Below are positions 25,998 to 34,354 of a stretch of DNA of 64,000 nucleotides, piece after piece (position 1 is the first letter of the stretch; each line of letters opens with the position of its first letter). A model generated the notes under the pieces. That model did not search any database, was not told the origin of the DNA, and saw nothing but the letters and a program-made list of their open reading frames with translations. The DNA is taken from the NCBI RefSeq assembly GCF_002964785.1, contig NZ_PQCC01000018.1, forward strand, positions 496,001-560,000, written 5' to 3'. Source of the stretch: Pseudoalteromonas sp. T1lg48. GTDB taxonomy: Bacteria; Pseudomonadota; Gammaproteobacteria; Enterobacterales; Alteromonadaceae. The translations under genes and the position numbers were made by a program.

Positions 25998-26912
25998 ATG
26001 CCTGGTGCATTTGCACATATAACCGCCGCTAACCTAGCCACTGCGAATAACGCCCTGATGACAATGAATATTCCAAACAGGGCAAAACTCATACTAAGTA
26101 AAAATCAAAAATACGTTGAGCTGGGCTGCGTATCTCCGGACTACCCCTATTTAGCCGTGGGTAAGTCACAGCAAAATAAATGGGCCGATTTAATGCATTA
26201 CGAAAAAACGGGTGATGTTATTAAAGAAGCCGTTACCTATTGCAAAAGCCTAGAAGGTATCGCGCAAGAAAAGTGTTTTGCTTGGCTGTGCGGATACATG
26301 TCACATGTAGCAGCCGATATCACAATACATCCAGTGGTAGAACGCAAGGTTGGCCCATACGAGCACAACCAAGCGGCACACCGCACCTGTGAAATGAATC
26401 AAGACTCCTTTATCTGGCAACGGTTAAATATGGGTGAAATCGGCCTTGCCGATAGAATCGAGCTCAATATCGGCTCGTGCACAAGCCAAGACAATTGCCT
26501 TGATGAGGATATCAAAGGCATCTGGCACCATATTTTAGGTTCTACACACCCAGATTATGCCCAGTCTGTCGTACCCGATTTCGATGCCTGGCATGCTGGG
26601 TTCCAACTAATTGTGAATAATGCCGAGGAAGGCTACAGGCTCTTCCCCTTGGCTAGGCACGTTGCTGCCAATTGCGGGCTTCTCTACCCTCGCCCCGATG
26701 AAATTGATTATGACTACATAGAGAATCTCACTACGCCTAACAGCCCTATGCATTACGATGAGATATTTGATTTAGCCATTGAAAACATCAAGCATTTTAT
26801 AACCATCCTTGCCAATGCCGTTTTTAAAGATGGAGAGTGCACTCAAATCTGCAATTGGAATCTGGATAACGGACAAGATGAAGCCGGTAACTTAACTGCA
26901 TGGAATATTTAA
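25998..26912 (+). CDS. zinc-dependent phospholipase C domain protein
   Basis: The 304-residue protein matches the Zn-dependent phospholipase C/S1-P1 nuclease-like fold. Likely metal ligands are His7 in PGAFAHIT, Asp48 in SPDYPY, His67 in DLMHYEKTG, the His and Asp residues of YMSHVAADITIHP near 105-117, and the later HNQAAHRTCE. Unlike secreted bacterial PLC enzymes it has no signal peptide, and the N-terminal His is preceded by six residues. A strong ribosome site AAAGGAG precedes the ATG. One base separates it from the next gene. Substrate unknown; activity is inferred from ligands only. Confidence 0.72.
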   Translation: MPGAFAHITAANLATANNALMTMNIPNRAKLILSKNQKYVELGCVSPDYPYLAVGKSQQNKWADLMHYEKTGDVIKEAVTYCKSLEGIAQEKCFAWLCGYMSHVAADITIHPVVERKVGPYEHNQAAHRTCEMNQDSFIWQRLNMGEIGLADRIELNIGSCTSQDNCLDEDIKGIWHHILGSTHPDYAQSVVPDFDAWHAGFQLIVNNAEEGYRLFPLARHVAANCGLLYPRPDEIDYDYIENLTTPNSPMHYDEIFDLAIENIKHFITILANAVFKDGECTQICNWNLDNGQDEAGNLTAWNI

Positions 26913-26913
26913 A

Positions 26914-27318
26914 ATGAAATACCTTTCTTTAATCATAACCACCTTGTTTGCTGTCGGTTGCACCAGCTTAGCTCATGGCCATGATCCAGAAGAAATGGCC
27001 GACCTTGCATCACAACTCAAAGACATCTCTGCGGCGGTTGATGGCACGTTAAAGTTTAGCGCTGAGGACTTCCCCGATTCACAGGCGCTCCTTCTGGCGG
27101 CACTCGATAATGATACAAGCAGGCTTGTCCCCTTCCAACATTACAAGCTGACAATCGCAGTCCAGAACGATAATGCCGTCTTACTGTTGTGTGAGGATGA
27201 CGTTGCCTTAATCGAGGATGCAGGCTGTACAGCAAAATCGGACATGCAACATTGGCAAGCGGCCGAAGCTAAGTCATGCGAGTTCACTTTAGACACTGAG
27301 CATATTTGTAGGAACTAA
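26914..27318 (+). CDS. small exported protein of unknown function
   Basis: The 134-residue product has a signal sequence (MKYLSLIITTLFAVGC) with a weak lipobox AVGC at residue 16, so it may be a lipoprotein; alternatively signal peptidase I could cut after AHG. The mature part is acidic and has Cys at about 90, 105, 121 and 132. No family is recognised. It begins one base after the phospholipase-like stop, so the two are almost certainly co-transcribed and perhaps act together. Confidence 0.6.
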   Translation: MKYLSLIITTLFAVGCTSLAHGHDPEEMADLASQLKDISAAVDGTLKFSAEDFPDSQALLLAALDNDTSRLVPFQHYKLTIAVQNDNAVLLLCEDDVALIEDAGCTAKSDMQHWQAAEAKSCEFTLDTEHICRN

Positions 27319-27332
27319 AGGCGCTGACAAGC

Positions 27333-28651
27333 TCACTGCCGATGTGCGCTCAAAAAATGGCGATACACGCGATTGACATCCAGCTTCGCCCCAAGCGTTG
27401 CGCCAATTAAAAATAATCCGCCTAGTTTACGGTGTACAAACAAGGCATCTACCGGGGGCGTATGCCAGTGCTCTGAGTTTGCGCTCATTGCCAACCCCAG
27501 CTCTTTTATGCGTTTTGCGAGGTCACTGTTGGCAAAATCGTACTCCCCTTGAAAACGCAGCGGTTCACAGGCCAGCAAAAAAATATCCACCACATTATCG
27601 GTGTATTCTTGTGCCAAGCCTTCTGCAAAGTAGCCTATGTGCTTTGCGGCTGCCGCCACCTCTTTTCTGTCGCTGTTAATGGCGGCTGCTAACAACCGCT
27701 TGTAGCCATCGCTGATATGTTGTGGTAACTCCCGTGTGGCGCCAAAATCAAGCAAGACCAGGCGCTGCTCGTCAATTTGATAGCGGTAATTGGCAAAGTT
27801 GGGATCGGTCTGCACTAATTTAAACGTGAACAGCTCATGCAAAAATAGAGTGATAAGTTGTTCGACAGCTTTGTTTCTAACACTTTGCTGAGCGCAAGCC
27901 AAAGTGTCGAGATCTTGGCCTTCAATAAAGGTCATGGCCAGCACACTTGGTGAGCTCAACGCAGTTATCACCTCTGGCATGCAATAGTCCTCTTCGCCCG
28001 CCAAATGAGTGCTGTAACGCTCAAGATAATACGCCTCTAACGTGTAATTCGCTTCATTCAAAAGCTGTTGTTTGGCTTCCTCAAGCAAGGGAGCAATGTC
28101 GGCCTTTTTTGGTAACAGACCACTTAAACGCAGCAGGTAAGCAAGTTATCAACGTCACTCTCAATACCTTTAGCAATACCTGGGTATTGCACCTTAATAG
28201 CCAGCTTTTTTCCTGATTCCGTACAGGCCAGATGTACCTGACCGATTGAAGCCGCGGCGAAGGGCCGTAGTTCAAAATTAGCGAGGTTATCCAGCCACCT
28301 CTCTCCCCATGCATTGCGCATGGTGTCAACAAGTTGCTTGTGTGGCATGGGTGTGGCGTCGCTGCGCAAGCGCGCCAGCACAGCGGCTAATTCGGGCGAA
28401 AGCAACTCTCCACTGTCCATTGATAAAAGTTGCCCGAGTTTCATAGCTGCCCCACGCAAATGCGCAAGCTGCTGGGTAACACTGTGAATGTTGTTGGCGT
28501 TGAGTAACAACTCTCGGCGGGACAAATTTTTACCTGCGGCCATTGCTTTTGCACTGCCCAACAACATATTGCCCGCCACCTTAGAGGCCAACAGCCCAAA
28601 GCGGGCGGCTCGTCCAACTCGCGACGTGGGCACTGATTTTTGTTTATCCAT
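27333..28651 (-). pseudogene. ABC1/AarF (ADCK) family kinase-like gene, broken by a one-base deletion
   Basis: Two frames together encode one AarF-like protein of about 440 residues. The first (28651-28124) has the KxGQ motif (AAMKLGQLLSMDSGELL), the Ala-rich loop AAASIGQVH and AIKVQYPG, then runs into TTTAA. Reading on in the other frame from near 28137 gives LLRLSGLLPKKADIAPLLEEAKQQL, then FIEGQDLD, QTDPNFANY and LLDFGATRE. Restoring a third C to the CC at 28136-28137 (GG on the plus strand) rejoins the frames at DNLLTLLRLSG. Such proteins act as atypical kinases linked to ubiquinone or lipid metabolism. A real null allele or a sequence error cannot be told apart here. Confidence 0.85.
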
Positions 28652-28725
28652 CGTATCTTACTTCGTACGTTACCATAAATTACATCTACGGACCGCACAC
28701 GGATTTGGATCCCCCCCGACTCGGT

Positions 28726-28741
28726 GTTGCATATTCGCAAC
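28726..28741. promoter_or_regulatory. small inverted repeat between divergent genes
   Basis: GTTGC and GCAAC flank ATATTC between the AarF-like and NTF2-like genes. This is the kind of short dyad LysR-type proteins can bind, and a LysR gene lies 600 bases downstream. The arms are only five bases, so it could be chance. Confidence 0.25.
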
Positions 28742-28823
28742 AACAAAAGTGCAATTAAATCCACCCAATACCAGCAACAACTTGTTATTGTCTCTGACAC
28801 CACTTCAGAATAAGGGAATCATT

Positions 28824-29327
28824 ATGTTGCGTGAAAAACTAGGTTGTTTAATTCTATTAGTGCTGTATGTCCTTTGCTTTTCCTTACGGGCTGCCCAAAG
28901 TGAGCCCGCCGCAGATACAGACAAGCAAGCGATAGAACATTTATTTGCCAATTACATGGCGCACTACAACGGCTACCTGCAAGGGGATGAGCTTAAAGAT
29001 ATTGAACGGCTTTATATGCCCACTATTATGCTTATGTCCACCAATAACGCACCTCAGAGCATCGACGCGCCATCATTCGTAATGCAAGTGAGCAAGTTTT
29101 TAGACAACTTAAAGCATCAGGGAGCGGCGTCGGTGAACTGGCAGCAAGTGAATATACGCCTGATCGATGAAAACATCGCGATAGCCACCAACCTTGCTGT
29201 TCGCTATCGCGATAATGGCGAAGTGTTTAACAAAGTTGGGGCAACCTACTTCTTGTATAAAACAGGGAAAAACTGGCGTATTGCTAGTTTCGCGGTACAC
29301 GAGCATACTGGAGTGCAAACTCTTTAA
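28824..29327 (+). CDS. exported NTF2-like (SnoaL/DUF4440 type) protein
   Basis: The 167-residue product has a signal peptide (residues 1-23, cleavage near LRAAQS). The mature part shows the NTF2-like order: helix with AIEHLFANYMAHYNGYL, KDIERLYMPTIMLMS, then strands IRLIDENIAIATNLAVRYRDNGE and GATYFLYKTGKNWRIASFAVHEH. The fold serves as enzyme or ligand pocket; the function is not predictable. The frame is open far upstream, but AAGGGA before the ATG at 28824 and the signal peptide fix the start. A LysR gene follows 14 bases later. Confidence 0.75.
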   Translation: MLREKLGCLILLVLYVLCFSLRAAQSEPAADTDKQAIEHLFANYMAHYNGYLQGDELKDIERLYMPTIMLMSTNNAPQSIDAPSFVMQVSKFLDNLKHQGAASVNWQQVNIRLIDENIAIATNLAVRYRDNGEVFNKVGATYFLYKTGKNWRIASFAVHEHTGVQTL

Positions 29328-29341
29328 CGTGACATGTGATT

Positions 29342-30211
29342 ATGGAAGATTGGGATGCTTATCGCCTGATATTGGCAATTCACAGGGGTAAGACGCTGCG
29401 CAATGCGGCAAAAATAATGGCCGTGAACCACAGCACGGTGGCAAGGCGATTAGCACAGCTCAATCACAGCCATGGCTATACCCTGGTGGAGTCTACCCCC
29501 TCAGGGTACGCACTCACTCTGGCGGGGCAAACCTTATTGCACACAGCGCAGCAAGTTGAAGCGCTGGTACTGGCCGATAGGCATGCACAACGGGCAAAAC
29601 ACTTAGATCACAGTGGCCAAATTACCCTATCTCTTCCCCCTGCCATAGCGCAATACCTGCTGCTAGAGGACTTAGCTGCCTTTATTAAGCGCTACCCAAA
29701 CATTCGCTTGGTTATGCAGTGCAGTTATCACATCGCCGATATCGACAACTGCGAGGCGGATATTGTTATTCGCGTCGCCAATGCGCCATCTGAGCATCTG
29801 GTTGGCCACCGCGCCGGTGCCGTGTACGTGAATTACTATGCCCAAGAACAATACTTAACCAACACAGCCAGTGAGCACTATTCATGGCTGGTTAGTTCTG
29901 CAGACGATGCTCACACACTCTGGATCAAACAAAGTCCCTTCCCACACGCGCCCGTTGGCCTAGTGATTGATGATTTAATTGTCCGCCATGAGGCCGCGCA
30001 TACAGGCCTAGGGCTTATTCGCGGCGCCTGCTATATCGCCGATACCATGGAACAACTTAAAGTAGTCGGAGATCCTGAGCCACTTGAGTTTGCACAGATT
30101 TGGCTGCTAACACACCCTACGCTTATTGAAGTCCCCAGAATCAAATTGCTAATGGCTGAGCTCTACACTTTATTACGACAGCGACACAATCAATTAAAGG
30201 GCTCACTATAA
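29342..30211 (+). CDS. LysR-family transcriptional regulator
   Basis: The 289-residue protein has a LysR N-terminal winged helix (DAYRLILAIHRGKTLRNAAKIMAVNHSTVARRLAQL, about residues 4-40) and a short periplasmic-binding-type effector domain. The shorter C-terminal pattern (FIKRYPNIRLVMQC, EADIVIRVA, LVGHRAGAVYVNYYA) is like regulators that control a nearby target. A GTG at 29336 is an alternative start. Unlike most LysR genes it is on the same strand as its neighbour, just after the NTF2-like gene. Confidence 0.88.
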   Translation: MEDWDAYRLILAIHRGKTLRNAAKIMAVNHSTVARRLAQLNHSHGYTLVESTPSGYALTLAGQTLLHTAQQVEALVLADRHAQRAKHLDHSGQITLSLPPAIAQYLLLEDLAAFIKRYPNIRLVMQCSYHIADIDNCEADIVIRVANAPSEHLVGHRAGAVYVNYYAQEQYLTNTASEHYSWLVSSADDAHTLWIKQSPFPHAPVGLVIDDLIVRHEAAHTGLGLIRGACYIADTMEQLKVVGDPEPLEFAQIWLLTHPTLIEVPRIKLLMAELYTLLRQRHNQLKGSL

Positions 30212-30310
30212 AGTTAATTAGCTAGCCCCCTTTATTTATTAGTTTCAACCCTAATATCGCTAACTAAACTAACACTAAGTCACTTTGCCTACGAGATCAC
30301 ACAACCACCT

Positions 30311-31327
30311 ATGCTATTGCTCATTGCTTTTGCCGTACTCTCCATTGCCGTTTCCTTTATGTGCTCCATTTTAGAAGCGGCATTGCTTTCCATTACACCT
30401 AGCTATGTTGCTAAACAAAAATTAGAAAACCCCGCTCACTATCAGGCTCTTAAACAACTGAAAGAAAGAATTGAGCAACCACTAGCCGCTATCCTCACGC
30501 TAAATACGGTAGCTCATACGGTTGGGGCTGCCGGTGTCGGTGCACAAGTCACGGTTGTATTCGGTAATGGTTACCTGGGTATCGCCTCAGCGGTCATGAC
30601 CATACTTATTCTGTTGCTATCGGAGATTATCCCTAAGACGATAGGTGCTCAGTTTTGGCGCCAGTTAGCCGTGGTATTGCCGCCAATCCTCAACTTCTTA
30701 ATCTGGGTACTCAAACCCTTCATTTGGATTTCAGACAAAATAACGCGTTTACTCGGTGGCAATAGCGGTGAAGAAGACCTGCGCTCAGAAATTAAAGCGT
30801 TATCATCTCTTGGCACCGAGTTCGATAGTATCGATGAGACAGAGCACAGAGCGATAAGCAATATTCTCGATTTACATACCATTAAGGTACGCGATGTGAT
30901 GACGCCACGCATTGTGTGTGAAACGCTAAAACCCGACTTACCCCTTGACGACATTCGTACCAAAGTTGTCAAAAGTCAGTTCACCCGATTTCCTATCCTG
31001 GATGAGGATGAGGCCCCTCACGGCATACTTTTTAAGTCCGATCTTATTATGGTGGGCGACAAAAAATACGCGATTGAGTTTGCCCGAAAAGCTAAAGTTG
31101 TATCTAACAACACCAGCCTGGAGCATTTACTTACCGAGCTTATTGAAGAGCAAAACCACATGTGTTTGGTCTATGACGAGTACGGCTCGTGGCAAGGGTT
31201 AATTACGATGGAAGACATTATAGAAACCATTATTGGCCGTTCGATTCTGGATGAAACCGATCAGATACCAAACATGCGTCGCTATGCTCGACGACGCTGG
31301 ATGAAACAGAAAAAAACACGACAATAG
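30311..31327 (+). CDS. CNNM-domain and CBS-pair membrane protein (CorC/HlyC-like)
   Basis: The 338-residue protein has an N-terminal CNNM transmembrane domain with three to four helices (1-27, about 60-85, 90-110, 125-150) and the conserved EAALLSITPSYV and LSEIIPKTIGAQ. The cytosolic part, from about 190, is a CBS pair (VRDVMTPRIVC, TRFPILDEDEAPHGILFKSDLI, MCLVYDEYGSWQGLITMEDIIETIIG). Homologues transport or sense magnesium and other divalent cations. There is no CorC_HlyC C-terminal transporter-associated domain; the chain ends in a basic tail. Confidence 0.88.
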   Translation: MLLLIAFAVLSIAVSFMCSILEAALLSITPSYVAKQKLENPAHYQALKQLKERIEQPLAAILTLNTVAHTVGAAGVGAQVTVVFGNGYLGIASAVMTILILLLSEIIPKTIGAQFWRQLAVVLPPILNFLIWVLKPFIWISDKITRLLGGNSGEEDLRSEIKALSSLGTEFDSIDETEHRAISNILDLHTIKVRDVMTPRIVCETLKPDLPLDDIRTKVVKSQFTRFPILDEDEAPHGILFKSDLIMVGDKKYAIEFARKAKVVSNNTSLEHLLTELIEEQNHMCLVYDEYGSWQGLITMEDIIETIIGRSILDETDQIPNMRRYARRRWMKQKKTRQ

Positions 31328-31603
31328 TGCTAACCAAATAGTTAGCTGTATTGCTCACTTGTGTTTAAGGTCGGTCATCGAGCTAACTGGGTTACCAAGC
31401 CGATGACTAAAGCGTGTAATAATTCCCGTCCAGAGCGTTTTATTATTGTGCGTAAAATTTAAAAAATCTTTATAAAACAACATTCATCACCTATAGTGTC
31501 GTATTCGTTACGTAATGATTTCGGGTGCATGTCGCAGCCCTAACGTATTGGTGGAGAGGGTCAATGGCTAACTTAGATGGCAGTTAGCAAGGAGACCCAC
31601 AAC

Positions 31604-32116
31604 ATGAAAATGAAAGTAAATGTTCAGGTAATTAAGAGCCTACGTGATAGCCGTTGTTACTCTCAGGAGCAGCTGGCCGAGATGTCAGGGTTAAGTTTAC
31701 GCACGGTACAACGAATCGAAGCCAAGGGCGTTGCCTCTTTGGAGTCGATTAAAAGTCTGGCCGCGGCACTGGATATCGACTGCCAGCAATTATTGGCCAT
31801 GGACCACAGTATCCATGTGCCAGGTAGCGCATCCGCTGCCGGTGTGCCTGAACAAACTCAGACCTCTGCCACAGAGCAGGCGTCTAGAAATCAGGCTCCC
31901 GCTAAACCTAAAGCCAATAAGCATACCTATCTGTGGAGTATGTTACTGGTCATTGCCGCCAATGCCTTCGGCTTTTGGGGCATTTTTGATGCCTACAATG
32001 CCGGGCGCATAGATCACGACACCATGAGTTTACTGAAAAACCTGGTGTCACTGGCGCTGCTCTTTTCGGTGGGTCTGCTGGCCTACAAGGGCTACAAAGA
32101 AGGTATTTTTAAGTAA
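31604..32116 (+). CDS. XRE-type DNA-binding domain fused to a two-helix membrane anchor
   Basis: Residues 1-65 form a helix-turn-helix of the Cro/CI type (VIKSLRDSRCYSQEQLAEMSGLSLRTVQRIEAKG). A Gln/Ser/Pro-rich linker of about 40 residues leads to two membrane helices (about 108-128 and 142-160), ending in a short basic tail. It looks like a membrane-tethered regulator. An earlier in-frame ATG at 31577 exists, but AAGGAG nine bases before 31604 decides the start. The next gene, a membrane protein, may be its partner or target. Confidence 0.8.
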   Translation: MKMKVNVQVIKSLRDSRCYSQEQLAEMSGLSLRTVQRIEAKGVASLESIKSLAAALDIDCQQLLAMDHSIHVPGSASAAGVPEQTQTSATEQASRNQAPAKPKANKHTYLWSMLLVIAANAFGFWGIFDAYNAGRIDHDTMSLLKNLVSLALLFSVGLLAYKGYKEGIFK

Positions 32117-32181
32117 TCGTTACTTAACACGAGCACCGGGTTCTCCTTGCTAACTCCACTTCAACCAAAAGGAGAAAACCC

Positions 32182-32601
32182 ATGTTTAACAATAAATTAG
32201 ATATTAAACTTATCAGCGTAACCATCGCCGTGTTTTTCATATACGTGCTTATTGCAGGCATAGTATTGGTACAATTATGGCTCCCCGATGGCATCGCAAC
32301 AGAGCAAGCCATGATACTGGCAGAGCAGGACTTAGGCTTGCAAATTCAGAGCATGCTTGCAGGCCTCATTGGCTGTCTGCTTGTTGCGGCAATGAGTGTG
32401 CGTTTTGGTAAAGAGGTGGGTTATAAAAATACCCTGGTGTGTGGCGTTTTCCTCACCCTTTACGGTATCTTGGGAGTGTACTTGCACCCACAACATGCTC
32501 TTTGGGCGCAATTTATGAAGGTGCTCACACCGCTGCCTATTAGCTTGCTTGCGGCAATGCTGCTGTGCAACATGCGCAAAGACTCTCTCAAAACCGCATA
32601 A
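32182..32601 (+). CDS. small inner membrane protein of unknown function
   Basis: The 139-residue protein has about four hydrophobic helices (10-32, 55-75, 85-103, 110-130) with the polar stretch GIATEQAMILAEQDLGLQI between the first two. AAAAGGAGAAAACCC upstream gives a strong ribosome site. It lies 65 bases after the XRE-membrane gene. No family is recognised. Confidence 0.65.
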   Translation: MFNNKLDIKLISVTIAVFFIYVLIAGIVLVQLWLPDGIATEQAMILAEQDLGLQIQSMLAGLIGCLLVAAMSVRFGKEVGYKNTLVCGVFLTLYGILGVYLHPQHALWAQFMKVLTPLPISLLAAMLLCNMRKDSLKTA

Positions 32602-32774
32602 CTGTTGAATTGCCTACTTAAGTGGCGACACAGCACAGACTATTGATGTGTCGCCCCTCTCGTATACTCACGACGGACATTAAACTGTAATTCTCGTTCA
32701 TTCACCGACATTTGGTTACCAAAGGCAGTGAAATAAGGTAAAAAGGCGCAACTTTGCGAATTTAGGAGAGCAAT

Positions 32775-34283
32775 ATGTCGCGTATCTTTAGTCTTAATGC
32801 GGTTGCCGCAACACTGTTAAGCGCTCATGTTTATGCAGCGGATTTTCATTTTACTGGCCTAAGCGGTGCGAAAACCCTTGTGGTTGTGCAGACCAAGGGG
32901 CAAGACTTACCCTCGGGTCAATTCTCTGCAGCAACTCAGGCGCAATTGAAAAAAGCTGCCGACGCCGCTCAATTTGATGCCAGCCAAGGTAGCACATTTG
33001 AGCTACTAGCGCCTATTGACTCCGACTATGATCGCATTATGGTCGTGGGCTTGGGTGACACAGATGAGTTAAATGCTGCAAACATGGCTAAGCTAGGCGG
33101 CAATATTCACGCCAAACTACAAGCACACAAAGCCGAAGTGGTAGACCTTTCTTTTGCAGGCATAGAAGGCCAAATCAACAACGCACAACTGGCTGCACAG
33201 TTCGCTCACGGCGCTAACTTGCGCGACCACAGCTTTGATGTATACAAAAAAGATACTGAAAATAAGTCAGTGTCCTACCATTTCTCAGTTGATGACACCG
33301 AGCGCACAGCAGAGGCCTACAAGGCGCTTGCACACATCGAAAAAGGTGTTTTCTTGGCACGGGATTTAACATCAGAAGTAGCCAGTGAAATGACCCCGGT
33401 GGAATTTGCCAAGGCCGCCAAAGAGCTTGAGCAATACGGTGTTGAAGTTACGGTGCTTGGCCCTAAAGAGCTTAAAAAGTTAGGCATGGGCGCCTTAGAA
33501 GGCGTTGGTCGTGGCAGTGAGCACGGCGCCCGCCTTGTTGTTGCACACTACAAGGGTTCCGACAATGCGCCAATCGCCCTGGTGGGTAAAGGCATTACCT
33601 TTGATTCCGGTGGCTACAGCATTAAAAGCGGCCCTTCCATTGCCCGCATGAAATCGGATATGGCCGGCGCCGCTGCGGTACTGGGCACGGTTAAGGCCAT
33701 GGCGCTGAGCAAGGCCGATGTTAATGTCGTTGCCGTGATGGGCATGGCCGCCAACATGGTGTCCCAATACGCCATTGCCCCGGGTGATGTACTGCGCACC
33801 GCCGAAGGCTTAAGCGTTGAAGTGGTGAACACCGATGCCGAAGGCCGCTTGGTGCTGAGCGATGCCATGTGGTATGCCCGTGAGTACTTTAAGCCGGAAA
33901 TCATGGTGGATGTCGCCACACTGACCGGCTCTAAGGTCCGTGCCGTTGGTAACCGCTACAGCGCCATTTTCTCCGAAGATGAGCAACTGGTTAGCGAGCT
34001 GACTGCCGCTGGTAAGGTTGTAAACGAGCAGGTATGGCGCCTCCCACTGGGCTATAAAGACATGCTTAAATCGGATATCGCCGATCTGCAAAACATAGGT
34101 TCCGGTGGCCCGGGTGCTACTACCGCCGCTTCTTTCTTACAGCACTTTGCCGGTGACACCCGCTGGGTGCATATCGATATCGCCGGTAATGCCCTGGCCA
34201 GCAAGGCCAAAGGCGAGGTGAATGTAGGCGGCACAGGTTATGGTGTGCGCCTGCTGAGCGAATGGATTTTAAAAACCAAATAA
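32775..34283 (+). CDS. exported M17-family leucyl aminopeptidase-like protein
   Basis: The 502-residue protein has the M17 catalytic domain: Lys272 and Asp277 in GKGITFDSGG, Asp295 in RMKSDMAGAA, and Asp354, Glu356 and Arg358 in NTDAEGRLVL. All two-metal ligands are present. Typical PepA is cytosolic, but this one begins with a signal-like sequence (SLNAVAATLLSAHVYA, cleavage after residue 21), so it is probably periplasmic or secreted. The Thr of the usual FDTGG is Ser, as in FDSGG members. A terminator follows. Confidence 0.88.
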   Translation: MSRIFSLNAVAATLLSAHVYAADFHFTGLSGAKTLVVVQTKGQDLPSGQFSAATQAQLKKAADAAQFDASQGSTFELLAPIDSDYDRIMVVGLGDTDELNAANMAKLGGNIHAKLQAHKAEVVDLSFAGIEGQINNAQLAAQFAHGANLRDHSFDVYKKDTENKSVSYHFSVDDTERTAEAYKALAHIEKGVFLARDLTSEVASEMTPVEFAKAAKELEQYGVEVTVLGPKELKKLGMGALEGVGRGSEHGARLVVAHYKGSDNAPIALVGKGITFDSGGYSIKSGPSIARMKSDMAGAAAVLGTVKAMALSKADVNVVAVMGMAANMVSQYAIAPGDVLRTAEGLSVEVVNTDAEGRLVLSDAMWYAREYFKPEIMVDVATLTGSKVRAVGNRYSAIFSEDEQLVSELTAAGKVVNEQVWRLPLGYKDMLKSDIADLQNIGSGGPGATTAASFLQHFAGDTRWVHIDIAGNALASKAKGEVNVGGTGYGVRLLSEWILKTK

Positions 34284-34294
34284 GCGCACAAATG

Positions 34295-34322
34295 AAAAAG
34301 GTGGCCTAGGCCACCTTTTTTG
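34295..34322. terminator. bidirectional intrinsic terminator after the aminopeptidase and aldehyde dehydrogenase genes
   Basis: AAAAAGGTGG and CCACCTTTTT are perfect inverted repeats around CCTAGG, itself palindromic. T runs follow in both directions, and the two neighbouring genes converge here. Confidence 0.9.
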
Positions 34323-34354
34323 TTGGTTGGAAAATCTAACTCGGAATACTTGGG

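Noticed and set aside
25783..26022. 79-codon frame after tRNA-Pro
   Set aside because: No recognisable family, no good ribosome site, and it overlaps the well-supported phospholipase-like start in another frame.
28488..28823. Upstream extension of the NTF2-like frame
   Set aside because: The signal peptide and AAGGGA ribosome site fix the start at 28824; the extension overlaps the AarF-like gene antisense.
31515..31571. 18-codon frame upstream of the XRE-membrane gene
   Set aside because: No ribosome site and no informative residues; probably chance.
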